From assembly GCA_023135905.1 (NCBI GenBank), contig JAGLSE010000012.1, positions 1-48,647 on the forward strand: DNA of 48,647 nt, read 5' to 3'. A program made the position numbers and the translations under genes. Within the stretch, counting starts at the first letter, position 1. Each line of letters starts with the position of its first letter. This document shows, piece by piece, positions 34,068 through 41,186 of this stretch. The DNA is from Candidatus Omnitrophota bacterium. GTDB taxonomy: Bacteria; Omnitrophota; Gorgyraeia; Duberdicusellales; 4484-171. The notes under the pieces were generated by a model. It was not told the DNA's origin and searched no databases. It saw only the letters and a list, made by a program, of their open reading frames with translations.

Positions 34068-34622
34068 CTAATTATCTCCAAAAAAAGATTCAAATTCAAA
34101 AGGATATTGAAATTTATATTCATTTGCAGCATCTTCACCGATATATTCTACAAGAACATCTTTCTTATTCCTACCATCATCATAATCCCCTTCTATAACC
34201 GCAATTAATTTCATCAAAGACTTAATTTTATCATCTAATCTAAAGTTAGCATCCCTACTTAAAATACTTTGGTAAATTATATTATTTATTTTATTAACAT
34301 AATAAATGCTATTTTTTAATATTACTACATTATTTTTTATAAATTCTTTCTTTATATTCTCCACTATCTTAATTTTATCATCTTGAGACAAAAGTATCCA
34401 AACAATAACCATGTCTCGTTTTTCTAAATCTTTTTTTATAAAAGCATCTTCATATCCGGCTGGCAATATACCAGTTTCCAAAGCTAATTGTCTTAACTCG
34501 TTATCTGTATATTGTTTATTACTTAAATCATGAGATAGATCGGAAGAGTCCGCGAATTCACATAGTACAAAACATATGGTGATAGCTACTAAAAATCGAC
34601 AACTTTTGCAATAGTTAATCAT
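34068..34622 (-). CDS. Predicted exported protein, unknown function
   Basis: Starting from ATG at 34622, the product has about 184 residues with an N-terminal hydrophobic segment (FLVAITICFVLCEFADSS) typical of a signal peptide. The mature part is acidic and helical, with the segment YTDNELRQLALETGILPAGYED near its start and an aromatic Phe-rich end (FQYPFEFESFFGDN). I do not recognise a family. A weak ribosome binding site and an adjacent pseudogene suggest this region is accessory and evolving fast. A TTG at 34652 is a less likely start. Confidence 0.6.
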   Translation of the reverse strand: MINYCKSCRFLVAITICFVLCEFADSSDLSHDLSNKQYTDNELRQLALETGILPAGYEDAFIKKDLEKRDMVIVWILLSQDDKIKIVENIKKEFIKNNVVILKNSIYYVNKINNIIYQSILSRDANFRLDDKIKSLMKLIAVIEGDYDDGRNKKDVLVEYIGEDAANEYKFQYPFEFESFFGDN

Positions 34623-34815
34623 TGAAGTAAATAAAATTCTATGAGTTTTCAATCATACGCATCAAAAAAAATACTAACACTAGCTCCTGATTAGCATAAT
34701 CCTTCAACTTCCAGAAGGCAACAGCCAAACCTAAATATCGTTTAATTTCCTTTGAATTACATCAAAACTATAAATCCCTTTAAGTTCATCTAATACCATT
34801 AGAACAACCTAATTA
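34623..34815. other. Possible coding remnant between exported protein and pseudogene
   Basis: On the minus strand two short frames give protein-like segments that do not join without a frameshift: one starting MVLDELKGIYSFDVIQRKLN, one reading KRYLGLAVAFWKLKDYANQE. Stops interrupt both. They may be the debris of another small gene; the signal is weak. Confidence 0.3.
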
Positions 34816-35106
34816 TTAATAATTACCTGTCTTAATAACTATTAGAATAGCAAGTGTATCTCTATCAAGGGTAAGGTTTTCAATTTTTGGCAAATTTCCC
34901 GCAATGGAGGTCACTTATTGTACTACAACTTCATCATTTTCTTTTATATCCAATACAATTTCATTTGTAGTGCCATCAAATTCAATTATCTTTTGCTAAC
35001 CTTCAACAACTGCTTCTGCCATAATAATTATTCCACATAAAATCATAACTAACAAAAAATGTAAAAAATCATTTTTTATCTTCCAACCTAATTCTGTTTA
35101 ATTCAT
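34816..35106 (-). pseudogene. Small secreted protein pseudogene with three in-frame stops
   Basis: From ATG at 35106 (preceded by GGGTAGT) one frame of 97 codons runs to a double TAA, interrupted by TAA at 35100-35098, TAG at 34998-34996 and TAA at 34917-34915. Between the stops the reading is protein-like: a charged start (TELGWKIKND), a signal-peptide-like core (FLHFLLVMILCGIIIMAEAV), then QKIIEFDGTTNEIVLDIKEN and VTSIAGNLPKIENLTLDRDT. No frameshift is needed, so three separate point changes killed the gene. A TTGTAG-N16-TATAAA promoter-like pair lies at 35176-35149. The intact form would be a small exported beta-rich protein of unknown function. Confidence 0.6.
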
Positions 35107-35176
35107 ACTACCCTTTTTTAATAAAATTTTAATAATTAAACATTTTACTTTATATTTAGACTCCTAAAAACTACAA

Positions 35177-35377
35177 TTATTCTTCTTTCCGACTTAAAAA
35201 TTTAATTACTTTTTTTTCATCATCACTCTTAGAATTTACTTGTTCAATTATATATAAACTTTCCTCTTTACTAACTCCAAAGCTATTAACTCTTCTTGTT
35301 CCCGAGGTATCATCTATTATGGCAAAACATCCGCATAAAAACAAAATTGTGCAAAATAATATCACAATTTTTTTCAT
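35177..35377 (-). CDS. Small lipoprotein of 66 residues
   Basis: The ATG at 35377 has an excellent ribosome binding site (TAGGAGGTAATACT), so it is preferred over the upstream frame extension to 35407. The product has a short signal peptide with lipobox LFLCGC and a small, charged mature part (DDTSGTRRVNSFGVSKEES and DEKKVIKFLSRKEE). It is probably anchored in the envelope. No family is recognised; many small lipoproteins are like this. Confidence 0.75.
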   Translation of the reverse strand: MKKIVILFCTILFLCGCFAIIDDTSGTRRVNSFGVSKEESLYIIEQVNSKSDDEKKVIKFLSRKEE

Positions 35378-35469
35378 AGTATTACCTCCTAAACATTTCC
35401 CAATCAATAAATTTGTTTTTTTACTTTATTTTCTATTACTTAATATTATTCTATTTACTAAAAATATTT

Positions 35470-36339
35470 TCACATTTCTCTTTTCCAAATAGAAGGATAT
35501 TTTTTAAGTATATCCAAAAAAATATTAACTATTCCAGCATCTAATTGTGTCCCTGAGACTCTTTTCAATTCCGAAAGAATATCATCTTTTGATATTTTTT
35601 TTCTATAGGCTCTTTCTGAATTCATAGCATCAAAAGTATCGGCTACAGCCAAAATCCTTGCACCTAAAGGAATTTTATCGCCCTTAAATCCTCCAGGATA
35701 CCCCTTACCATCATATCTTTCGTGATGATGAAGTATAATTTCCTTTTCTTCAAATAAAAAAGTTAAAGGGTTTAATATTTCAACCGCTCTTACTGGATGT
35801 TTCTTCATAATTGCCCACTCATCATCATTAAGCGAACTAGTTTTGTTTAATATCACATCGACTATCCCAAGCTTACCTAAATCATGTAGTATACCCGCAC
35901 GATAAATAATTTCTTGTTTTACTATTTCTAATTTCATATCTTGACTGATAATTACACATAATTCAGCAACTTTTTTAGAATGACCTTTAACATAAGGATC
36001 TTTTGCTTCTTCCGTTAAAACTAAAGTTGATATAATATTGATCTCATTTTCTTCAAGTTTTTTCTTTATAGCCATGAGATTTATATTTAACATACTCAAA
36101 CGCCTCCTATCTCTCATCTCTTGAATCCAAAGATAGACTATTAGAATTAACACCGCACTTAGAAGTATTTCTGGAGACACAATGTTCCATTCTGAATAAT
36201 AAGCTACAATATACAACCTAAAAATAACAATCATAAAAATAATGCCCATTACCCAAAACTTAAAGGTATTGCTAATACATGGATTATCTTTAATCATTGC
36301 TTCTATATCCCGCTGATTATTTTTTCTTAAATTTTTCAT
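35470..36339 (-). CDS. Membrane-anchored HD-GYP phosphohydrolase
   Basis: The 289-residue product has two N-terminal membrane helices (about residues 27-45 and 54-71), a short linker, and a complete HD-GYP domain. The catalytic set is intact: VKGHSKKVAEL, YRAGILHDLGKLG, LHHHERYDGKGYPGGFKGDKIPLGARILAVADTFDAM. HD-GYP enzymes degrade cyclic di-GMP. There is no sensor domain, so the membrane part may be the input. It is the second HD-GYP protein in the window and unlike the first it has the classic sequence. It follows the SurA-N-like lipoprotein gene by 30 bp. Confidence 0.93.
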   Translation of the reverse strand: MKNLRKNNQRDIEAMIKDNPCISNTFKFWVMGIIFMIVIFRLYIVAYYSEWNIVSPEILLSAVLILIVYLWIQEMRDRRRLSMLNINLMAIKKKLEENEINIISTLVLTEEAKDPYVKGHSKKVAELCVIISQDMKLEIVKQEIIYRAGILHDLGKLGIVDVILNKTSSLNDDEWAIMKKHPVRAVEILNPLTFLFEEKEIILHHHERYDGKGYPGGFKGDKIPLGARILAVADTFDAMNSERAYRKKISKDDILSELKRVSGTQLDAGIVNIFLDILKKYPSIWKREM

Positions 36340-36369
36340 ATCTATAGTTATTAAATAATATTTCCCTTA

Positions 36370-36966
36370 CTAATCTTTTAATAAATAATCATTTATTTCC
36401 ACATTATTTCTTTTTTTAAAATCTAAAATAACTTTTGCTATCTCATTATTTAATTTTTCGCCGCATAAAACATTTCGTATATTTTCCTTTGCCTCCAATA
36501 GCGGCATACCTATCAAATCTTTATTATTTTCATAAAATGCTACAATTTCATCTATTGACACTTCTTTTTCTAAACTAACCATAACCTCATCAATAATAGC
36601 TGTTCTTTTGGTTTTTCCGGTAAGACTTATTACATCTTCCAATTTATCTACACCTTTTTCGATACCTATCTGATACAAAATTTCTACAGTAACCAGCTGA
36701 GACAACATATCTTTTCTTGCTTGGAAATCGTTTATATCAAACCCTTCTATTTTGCCGTATGAATCTATTCTAACCAACCTTTTCTTAAAATCATTTAAAC
36801 TAATTTCCCAATTATTTATTTTTCCTAATAGCGGTTCTTTTATATCATTAGTCTGTTCAAAAGATTTTTCTTTTTTGATTATATCTTGATTCGAATTATT
36901 ACATCCCCAAAACAAAAAAATTATAAAAAAAACAAAAAAACCATTTATTTCTAAAAAACTTCTCAT
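36370..36966 (-). CDS. SurA-N-like lipoprotein without an isomerase domain
   Basis: From ATG at 36966 (AAAGG six bases upstream) the product has 198 residues. A signal peptide with lipobox LFWGC precedes a domain similar to the N-terminal chaperone part of SurA/PpiC proteins: LGKINNWEISLNDFKKRL, DMLSQLVTVEILYQIGIEKGVDK and a helix-rich EVSIDEIVAFYENNKD. The parvulin-type isomerase domain that usually follows is missing. It may be an outer-membrane-protein chaperone in the periplasm, or a folding adaptor. The frame extends further upstream to 37080, but that part shows no signal peptide. Confidence 0.7.
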   Translation of the reverse strand: MRSFLEINGFFVFFIIFLFWGCNNSNQDIIKKEKSFEQTNDIKEPLLGKINNWEISLNDFKKRLVRIDSYGKIEGFDINDFQARKDMLSQLVTVEILYQIGIEKGVDKLEDVISLTGKTKRTAIIDEVMVSLEKEVSIDEIVAFYENNKDLIGMPLLEAKENIRNVLCGEKLNNEIAKVILDFKKRNNVEINDYLLKD

Positions 36967-37076
36967 AAAGACCTTTCTTTTTTTTAAAAAAAACTTATAT
37001 TGTCTATTAACAAAACTTTTGCTCTTACTAATTAAGATACTACAATTTATATTTTTTTCAACAAAACTATTATAAA

Positions 37077-37760
37077 TCAATTATTCGAAATAAATGATAA
37101 AGTTCTATTATTATCAAAAAATTTACGATATGAAAAAAACCCTTTATCTGAGCAAAACGTGCAAACCCCTGTATCATAAAAAGAAAATTTATTATAGTCA
37201 TTCTTAACAGTATATTGTTTAACAGCCTTAACTGGATCAAAATAAAGATTATTCTTCCTAAGTTCTAAATAATCCTTTATTTTAGGATAATTTAAAAATT
37301 CAGTGCCTACCTTATAGCAACAACTTCTTAAACCCGGGCCTAAAGCAATTTTATAAACTGTGTTCTCATTCTTATTATTAAAAACACTTTTATAAATATT
37401 CTCAAATATACCCTTATCAGCAGAGCGCCACCCCATATGTATAACTCCTATTACCTTTGTATCTTCGCTACAAAATATTATAGGCAAACAATCCGCCGTT
37501 TTTACAACAAGAACATGGTTTTTTTGTCTCGTAAAGATGGCATCTCCCTCATAAACACCTGGTTTATTAACCTGAAATATCTCCGCCGAATGCCTTTGAT
37601 TCATAGAACTCACATCCGGATTAATCCCTAAAGAACTCATTATTTCTTTTATATCTTCGGGAAGTACTCCTTTTAAAGATGGTTTAGTGAATCCAGCGAT
37701 TATATTCAATGGGAAAAAATCTTCAATTAAAAAACAATTTTCTTTCTCAACCAATTTCAT
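37077..37760 (-). CDS. pgeF: PgeF/YfiH family (DUF152) enzyme
   Basis: The 227-residue protein belongs to the former laccase-like DUF152 family, now known as purine nucleoside phosphorylase/deaminase-type enzymes and, in E. coli, linked to correcting misincorporated amino acids in peptidoglycan precursors. It shows NQRHSAEIFQV, the metal ligands in KTADCLPIIFCSED and VIGVIHMGWRSADKG, ALGPGLRSCCYKVG and FFSYRKFFDNN. Length is near the family norm (about 240). A role in cell-wall precursor editing is established for E. coli YfiH and only inferred here. Confidence 0.9.
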   Translation of the reverse strand: MKLVEKENCFLIEDFFPLNIIAGFTKPSLKGVLPEDIKEIMSSLGINPDVSSMNQRHSAEIFQVNKPGVYEGDAIFTRQKNHVLVVKTADCLPIIFCSEDTKVIGVIHMGWRSADKGIFENIYKSVFNNKNENTVYKIALGPGLRSCCYKVGTEFLNYPKIKDYLELRKNNLYFDPVKAVKQYTVKNDYNKFSFYDTGVCTFCSDKGFFSYRKFFDNNRTLSFISNN

Positions 37761-37816
37761 GATTTGCTTAGTATTATTTTTTGATATTTTATAATTTCTA
37801 ATAATTATTTATGTTA

Positions 37817-37852
37817 CGAGCGCAGACAAGCGGCGCCCCTACAATATTTTTA
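37817..37852 (+). repeat. Interspersed palindromic element, copy C
   Basis: GAGCGCAGACAAGCGGCGCCCC is followed by TACAATATTTTTAT. The right arm and the TACAATATTTT tail match copies B and D; the middle differs, as expected of a drifting element. Confidence 0.65.
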
Positions 37853-38065
37853 TCCTTTTTTATTAATTTCGTTTCCCTATCGCGAAACATATTTCCATCA
37901 ATATTCTATATTCATCTACTCATTAACTTTTTTAACCCGCAAACCCGACAACTCGTTTAACTCGCCAACCTTTTATTTCTATTTTTCTCTTTTCCCCACA
38001 ATTTTATTACATTCTGCACCAGCAGAATTCATGACGCGAATATTCTACAATTTATAATTATAATC

Positions 38066-38105
38066 GTTACGGGCGCAAAATATTGCGCCCCTACGTTATT
38101 TTTTA
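38066..38105 (+). repeat. Interspersed palindromic element, copy D (best preserved)
   Basis: GGGCGCAA-AATA-TTGCGCCC (38071-38090) is a perfect 8-bp-arm hairpin, preceded by TTAC and followed by CTACGTTATTTTTTA. It defines the family. Confidence 0.8.
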
Positions 38106-38122
38106 TCCCTTTTTATTCTCTT

Positions 38123-38162
38123 CATTACGTCGTTACATCACTACGTATTTACGTATTTCCGT
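38123..38162. repeat. Octanucleotide array, consensus CGTTACGT (5 units)
   Basis: Five 8-bp units in register read CATTACGT, CGTTACAT, CACTACGT, ATTTACGT and ATTTCCGT. The same core and period occur at 16660-16691. Confidence 0.75.
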
Positions 38163-38198
38163 TCTCCCTTCTCCTGCCTCCTGCAACTTATAGCCTGC

Positions 38199-38417
38199 TT
38201 ACGCCTCTATTTCTACAACCTTATCTCTATTTTTCTCTCCTTTAATTATATGAATATTATATTTTTTCAATTTATAATACTGAGCTAGAACCTCAATCAA
38301 ACCTTTATTAGCTCTTCCCTCTATAGCCGGATCGGTTATATAAATTTTTAATCCTCCATCAAACTCTTCAATCTTTAATTCTTTAGACCTAGGAATGACC
38401 CTTACTTTGATTTTCAT
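38199..38417 (-). CDS. DUF167 (YggU) family protein
   Basis: The 72-residue protein matches the small DUF167 family: KIKVRVIPRSKELKIEEF at the start, DGGLKIYITDPAIEGRANKGLIEVLAQYY in the middle and HIIKGEKNRDKVVEIE at the end. The conserved AxEGxANK motif is present. The function of the family is unknown. It lies 14 bp after rmuC, the last gene of the coaB-coaC-rmuC-DUF167 unit. Confidence 0.92.
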   Translation of the reverse strand: MKIKVRVIPRSKELKIEEFDGGLKIYITDPAIEGRANKGLIEVLAQYYKLKKYNIHIIKGEKNRDKVVEIEA

Positions 38418-38431
38418 ACATTCTAAATGGC

Positions 38432-39760
38432 TTAATGACTATCCTTAATAGAAGGAACTTCTTTTATAAGTACTGTTTCCTTTTCAACTGGGAGTTCTTG
38501 AACTTTCTTTAATTTTTTCTGAATATTCCGAGATTTACTGGAAGCATCATCTATAGCGTTTACGGCTTGAGTTAATTTTAATTTCGTTTTATCTAAAATA
38601 GCACCAAATTTAATAAATTCTGTTTTAACCGCTCCTAATAAATTCCAAACTTCACTTGACCTCTTCTCTATAGCCAAAGTCCTAAAACCCATTTGCAAAC
38701 TGTTTAACAAAGCCGCGAAGGTGGTAGGTCCACTTACTATAATTCGATAATCTCGCTGCAAAATTTCGCATAATCCCGGCCTGCGTAATATTTCCGCGTA
38801 CAATCCTTCTGCCGGTAAAAATAAAATTCCAAAATCAGTAGTATCAGGAGGATTTAAATATTTATCTTTTATATCTTTAGCTTCACTTTTTATCCTTATC
38901 TCAAGTTGTTTCGCTGCCTTTTCTGTCATCTCAGGATTGGCTTGCTCTTGAAATTCTAATAATCTTTGATAATCTTCTTGAGGAAATTTGGCATCTATAG
39001 GCAGCCATACTATTTTATTTTTATCTTTACTTTGTCCAGGCAGCTTTATAGCAAATTCTACGCGATTATTACTGCCTTTTTTAGTAGCTACATTCTTTTC
39101 ATACTGATCAGGGGTCAACATCTGTTCCAATAATGAGCCTAATTGAACCTCTCCCCAACCACCTCTGGTTTTTACATTAGCAAATACCTTCCTCAAATCA
39201 TCCACACTTGTAGTTAAGGTTCTCATTTCACCTAACCCCTTATATACTGATTCTAAACGTTCGCTTACTAATTTAAATGATTCTCCTAACCGTTTTTCCA
39301 GAGTAGCGTGTAATTTCTCATCTACTATGATTCTCATCTCATCCAACTTTTTTGTATTTTCATCTTGCAAAGATTTTATTCTTTCTTGCATAGTTTCTCT
39401 TATTTTTTCAAGTTTATTATCATTTATTTGGGTTAACGAAATTAACTGTTTTAAAAGAGTATCTAATTGATTTTTCTGAGAATTTTCTGTTTCTTTTATC
39501 CTAGTCAGAACTGATTCCTGAAAGGTATTTAAAATATTTAATGTTTCTTTTCTTAAGTTACCTAATGAATCATTTATCTCGCCTCTGTTATGGGAAATCT
39601 CAGCTTTTACTGACTTCTCAATTCGCTCCTGGTTCCCAGAAAAATTTTCAAATTTATTTTTAAACTCCAAACTATTAATTCTTGGCCTAAAGACTAAAAT
39701 CAAAATGGCAATCAAATTGATTAAAGATAATATAAATAAAAGGATTAACCAAACAATCAT
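38432..39760 (-). CDS. rmuC: RmuC-family DNA recombination protein
   Basis: The 442-residue protein has an N-terminal membrane helix (residues 2-24), a long coiled coil (about 30-180), and the conserved RmuC nuclease-fold domain: TRGGWGEVQLGSLLEQMLTPDQYEKN, LPIDAKFPQEDYQRLLEFQE, TDFGILFLPAEGLYAEILRR and VSGPTTFAALLNSLQMGFRT. RmuC limits DNA inversions in E. coli; its biochemical activity is not settled. The gene is 2 bp from coaC. Confidence 0.95.
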   Translation of the reverse strand: MIVWLILLFILSLINLIAILILVFRPRINSLEFKNKFENFSGNQERIEKSVKAEISHNRGEINDSLGNLRKETLNILNTFQESVLTRIKETENSQKNQLDTLLKQLISLTQINDNKLEKIRETMQERIKSLQDENTKKLDEMRIIVDEKLHATLEKRLGESFKLVSERLESVYKGLGEMRTLTTSVDDLRKVFANVKTRGGWGEVQLGSLLEQMLTPDQYEKNVATKKGSNNRVEFAIKLPGQSKDKNKIVWLPIDAKFPQEDYQRLLEFQEQANPEMTEKAAKQLEIRIKSEAKDIKDKYLNPPDTTDFGILFLPAEGLYAEILRRPGLCEILQRDYRIIVSGPTTFAALLNSLQMGFRTLAIEKRSSEVWNLLGAVKTEFIKFGAILDKTKLKLTQAVNAIDDASSKSRNIQKKLKKVQELPVEKETVLIKEVPSIKDSH

Positions 39761-39762
39761 AT

Positions 39763-40326
39763 TTATAAATTATTTTTTAAACTTACTTTTGCTTGTTTAA
39801 AAATATCTTCGGGATCCGGCATACGCCCTTCTCCGTAAACTCCGCACGCAAGCTCGCCTTTTTGAGGATTTAGAATTGTATAATGAATAATAGTTTTTAT
39901 TATTTTAACATTTCTTTGAATAATAGGATTTTTCCACATATTTTCATTCATTGCCGGAACAAACAAAACTTTCGTTTTGTTACTAATAGCACATATCACA
40001 GTTGTAAGAAGATTGTCACATATTCCATTGGCTATTTTAGATAAGGAATTCGCCGATAAAGGAGCAACTACGCACAAGTCTGCCCATTGGGATAAACTAA
40101 TATGCTGAATAGTCTCAGCATTTAATACCTGAAACATTTCAGTATATACCTGATTTCCGGAAAGATTTTGAAAAACTAAGGGAGAAACAAACTTTACGGC
40201 TGATTCTGTCATCATAACTTTAACAGAGAAACCATCTTTTACAAAAAAACGTACTAATTCACATGTTTTATAAGAAGAAATACCTCCGGTAACACCTATT
40301 AAAATATTCTTTTTAATTTTTTTCAT
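39763..40326 (-). CDS. coaC: Phosphopantothenoylcysteine decarboxylase (separate CoaC)
   Basis: The 187-residue flavoprotein decarboxylates phosphopantothenoylcysteine in CoA synthesis. It shows the FMN motif ILIGVTGGISSYKTCELVR, the LSQWADLCVVAPLSANSLSKIANGICDNLLTT block, PAMNENMWKNPIIQRNV (PxMNxxMW is the substrate clamp motif) and ACGVYGEGRMPDPEDI. It is a stand-alone CoaC; in most bacteria CoaC and CoaB are fused. It lies just 2 bp after coaB, whose gene comes first. Confidence 0.95.
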   Translation of the reverse strand: MKKIKKNILIGVTGGISSYKTCELVRFFVKDGFSVKVMMTESAVKFVSPLVFQNLSGNQVYTEMFQVLNAETIQHISLSQWADLCVVAPLSANSLSKIANGICDNLLTTVICAISNKTKVLFVPAMNENMWKNPIIQRNVKIIKTIIHYTILNPQKGELACGVYGEGRMPDPEDIFKQAKVSLKNNL

Positions 40327-40328
40327 AT

Positions 40329-40952
40329 TTAAAGTTTATAGGAACGAACAATTTTATCCAGGCCTTTCATCAGTTCTTCTCTTGAATAAACCGGCACCAC
40401 TTGTTTATCCTTATCAATTATATACCCTTTATACCCTTTTTTTAAATCAATTAGGGCATTTGCTACTACAAAGTCTGATTTATTATCAATAAGACTATTA
40501 TACGCAGCATCCACTAAACCTTTAAGTTTAGCTTCCATTTTAAACTGGATTAATAACGTTTTTTTTGCCAGACGTTTTATCCGTTTTATTATTTTTTCAG
40601 TAGGAATCAATTCTAAATCAAGAACTTCCTTTCCTGAAGGTATTTTACCCCTACTAGCTTTAACAACTTTATAATCACTTACAGCTGCAGTATGGATTAT
40701 AGCATCAAAATGGTTTTGTTTTAAAAGATTAATAATAGCTCTTCTAAATTCTTCGAAATAACTAAAATTAACTATTTCTAAATTTTTAACGTCTTCAATA
40801 CAATGCGGATTTATCAAAAGAGTTACTGAATGACCTCGCTTCTCTAATCCTTGAGAGATAAGCCTTCCAGTCTTACCTGTAAACCTATTAGTAAGTATCC
40901 TCACATCATCTATCTTAACCCAGGTTGCACCAGCAGTAACCAAAATTTTCAC
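40329..40952 (-). CDS. coaB: Phosphopantothenate--cysteine ligase (separate CoaB)
   Basis: The 207-residue protein matches the C-terminal CoaB half of the usual Dfp fusion: ILVTAGATWVKIDDVRILTNRFTGKTGRLISQGL, IHTAAVSDYKVVKA and a loop LLIQFKMEAK where FK is expected. It ligates cysteine to 4'-phosphopantothenate. It starts with GTG at 40952 with AGGATAG seven bases upstream. The order coaB-coaC is opposite to that of the fused protein. A DUF-type alternative is unlikely. Confidence 0.9.
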   Translation of the reverse strand: MKILVTAGATWVKIDDVRILTNRFTGKTGRLISQGLEKRGHSVTLLINPHCIEDVKNLEIVNFSYFEEFRRAIINLLKQNHFDAIIHTAAVSDYKVVKASRGKIPSGKEVLDLELIPTEKIIKRIKRLAKKTLLIQFKMEAKLKGLVDAAYNSLIDNKSDFVVANALIDLKKGYKGYIIDKDKQVVPVYSREELMKGLDKIVRSYKL

Positions 40953-41186
40953 AATTACTATCCTAACTTATAATTAAATTTTTAATAACGAACATTCAAA
41001 ACTTGCTCATTTTCTTTTTTCCAATACAAGTCAACTATACATATAAAAAAAACACTTATATTTTAACTTTAAATTTACATCTTTGTTTAATTAAACATGA
41101 CTGCTAGCTTTTCCCTTCCCTACAGGAATCCGCATAAAACCAAAATTACCTTACTATAAAAAAAGCTTCGTTCATGATAAATAATA

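Larger units (their letters stand above)
37761..38198. other. Repeat-mosaic intergenic region, no gene
   Basis: The 438-bp gap between pgeF and the DUF167 gene contains palindromic copies C (37817-37852) and D (38066-38105), a segment with TTAATTTCGTTT and GAAACATATTTCCAT that also occurs in the murD-ftsW gap, an AACCCGCAAACCCGACAACTCG stretch, and the octanucleotide array at 38123-38162. I see no open frame with a plausible start. Confidence 0.7.

Noticed and set aside
34816-35106. Stop-codon reassignment or selenocysteine/pyrrolysine reading
   Set aside because: The stops are two TAA and one TAG in one small gene, while all neighbouring genes use TAA, TAG and TGA as normal stops; decay is simpler.
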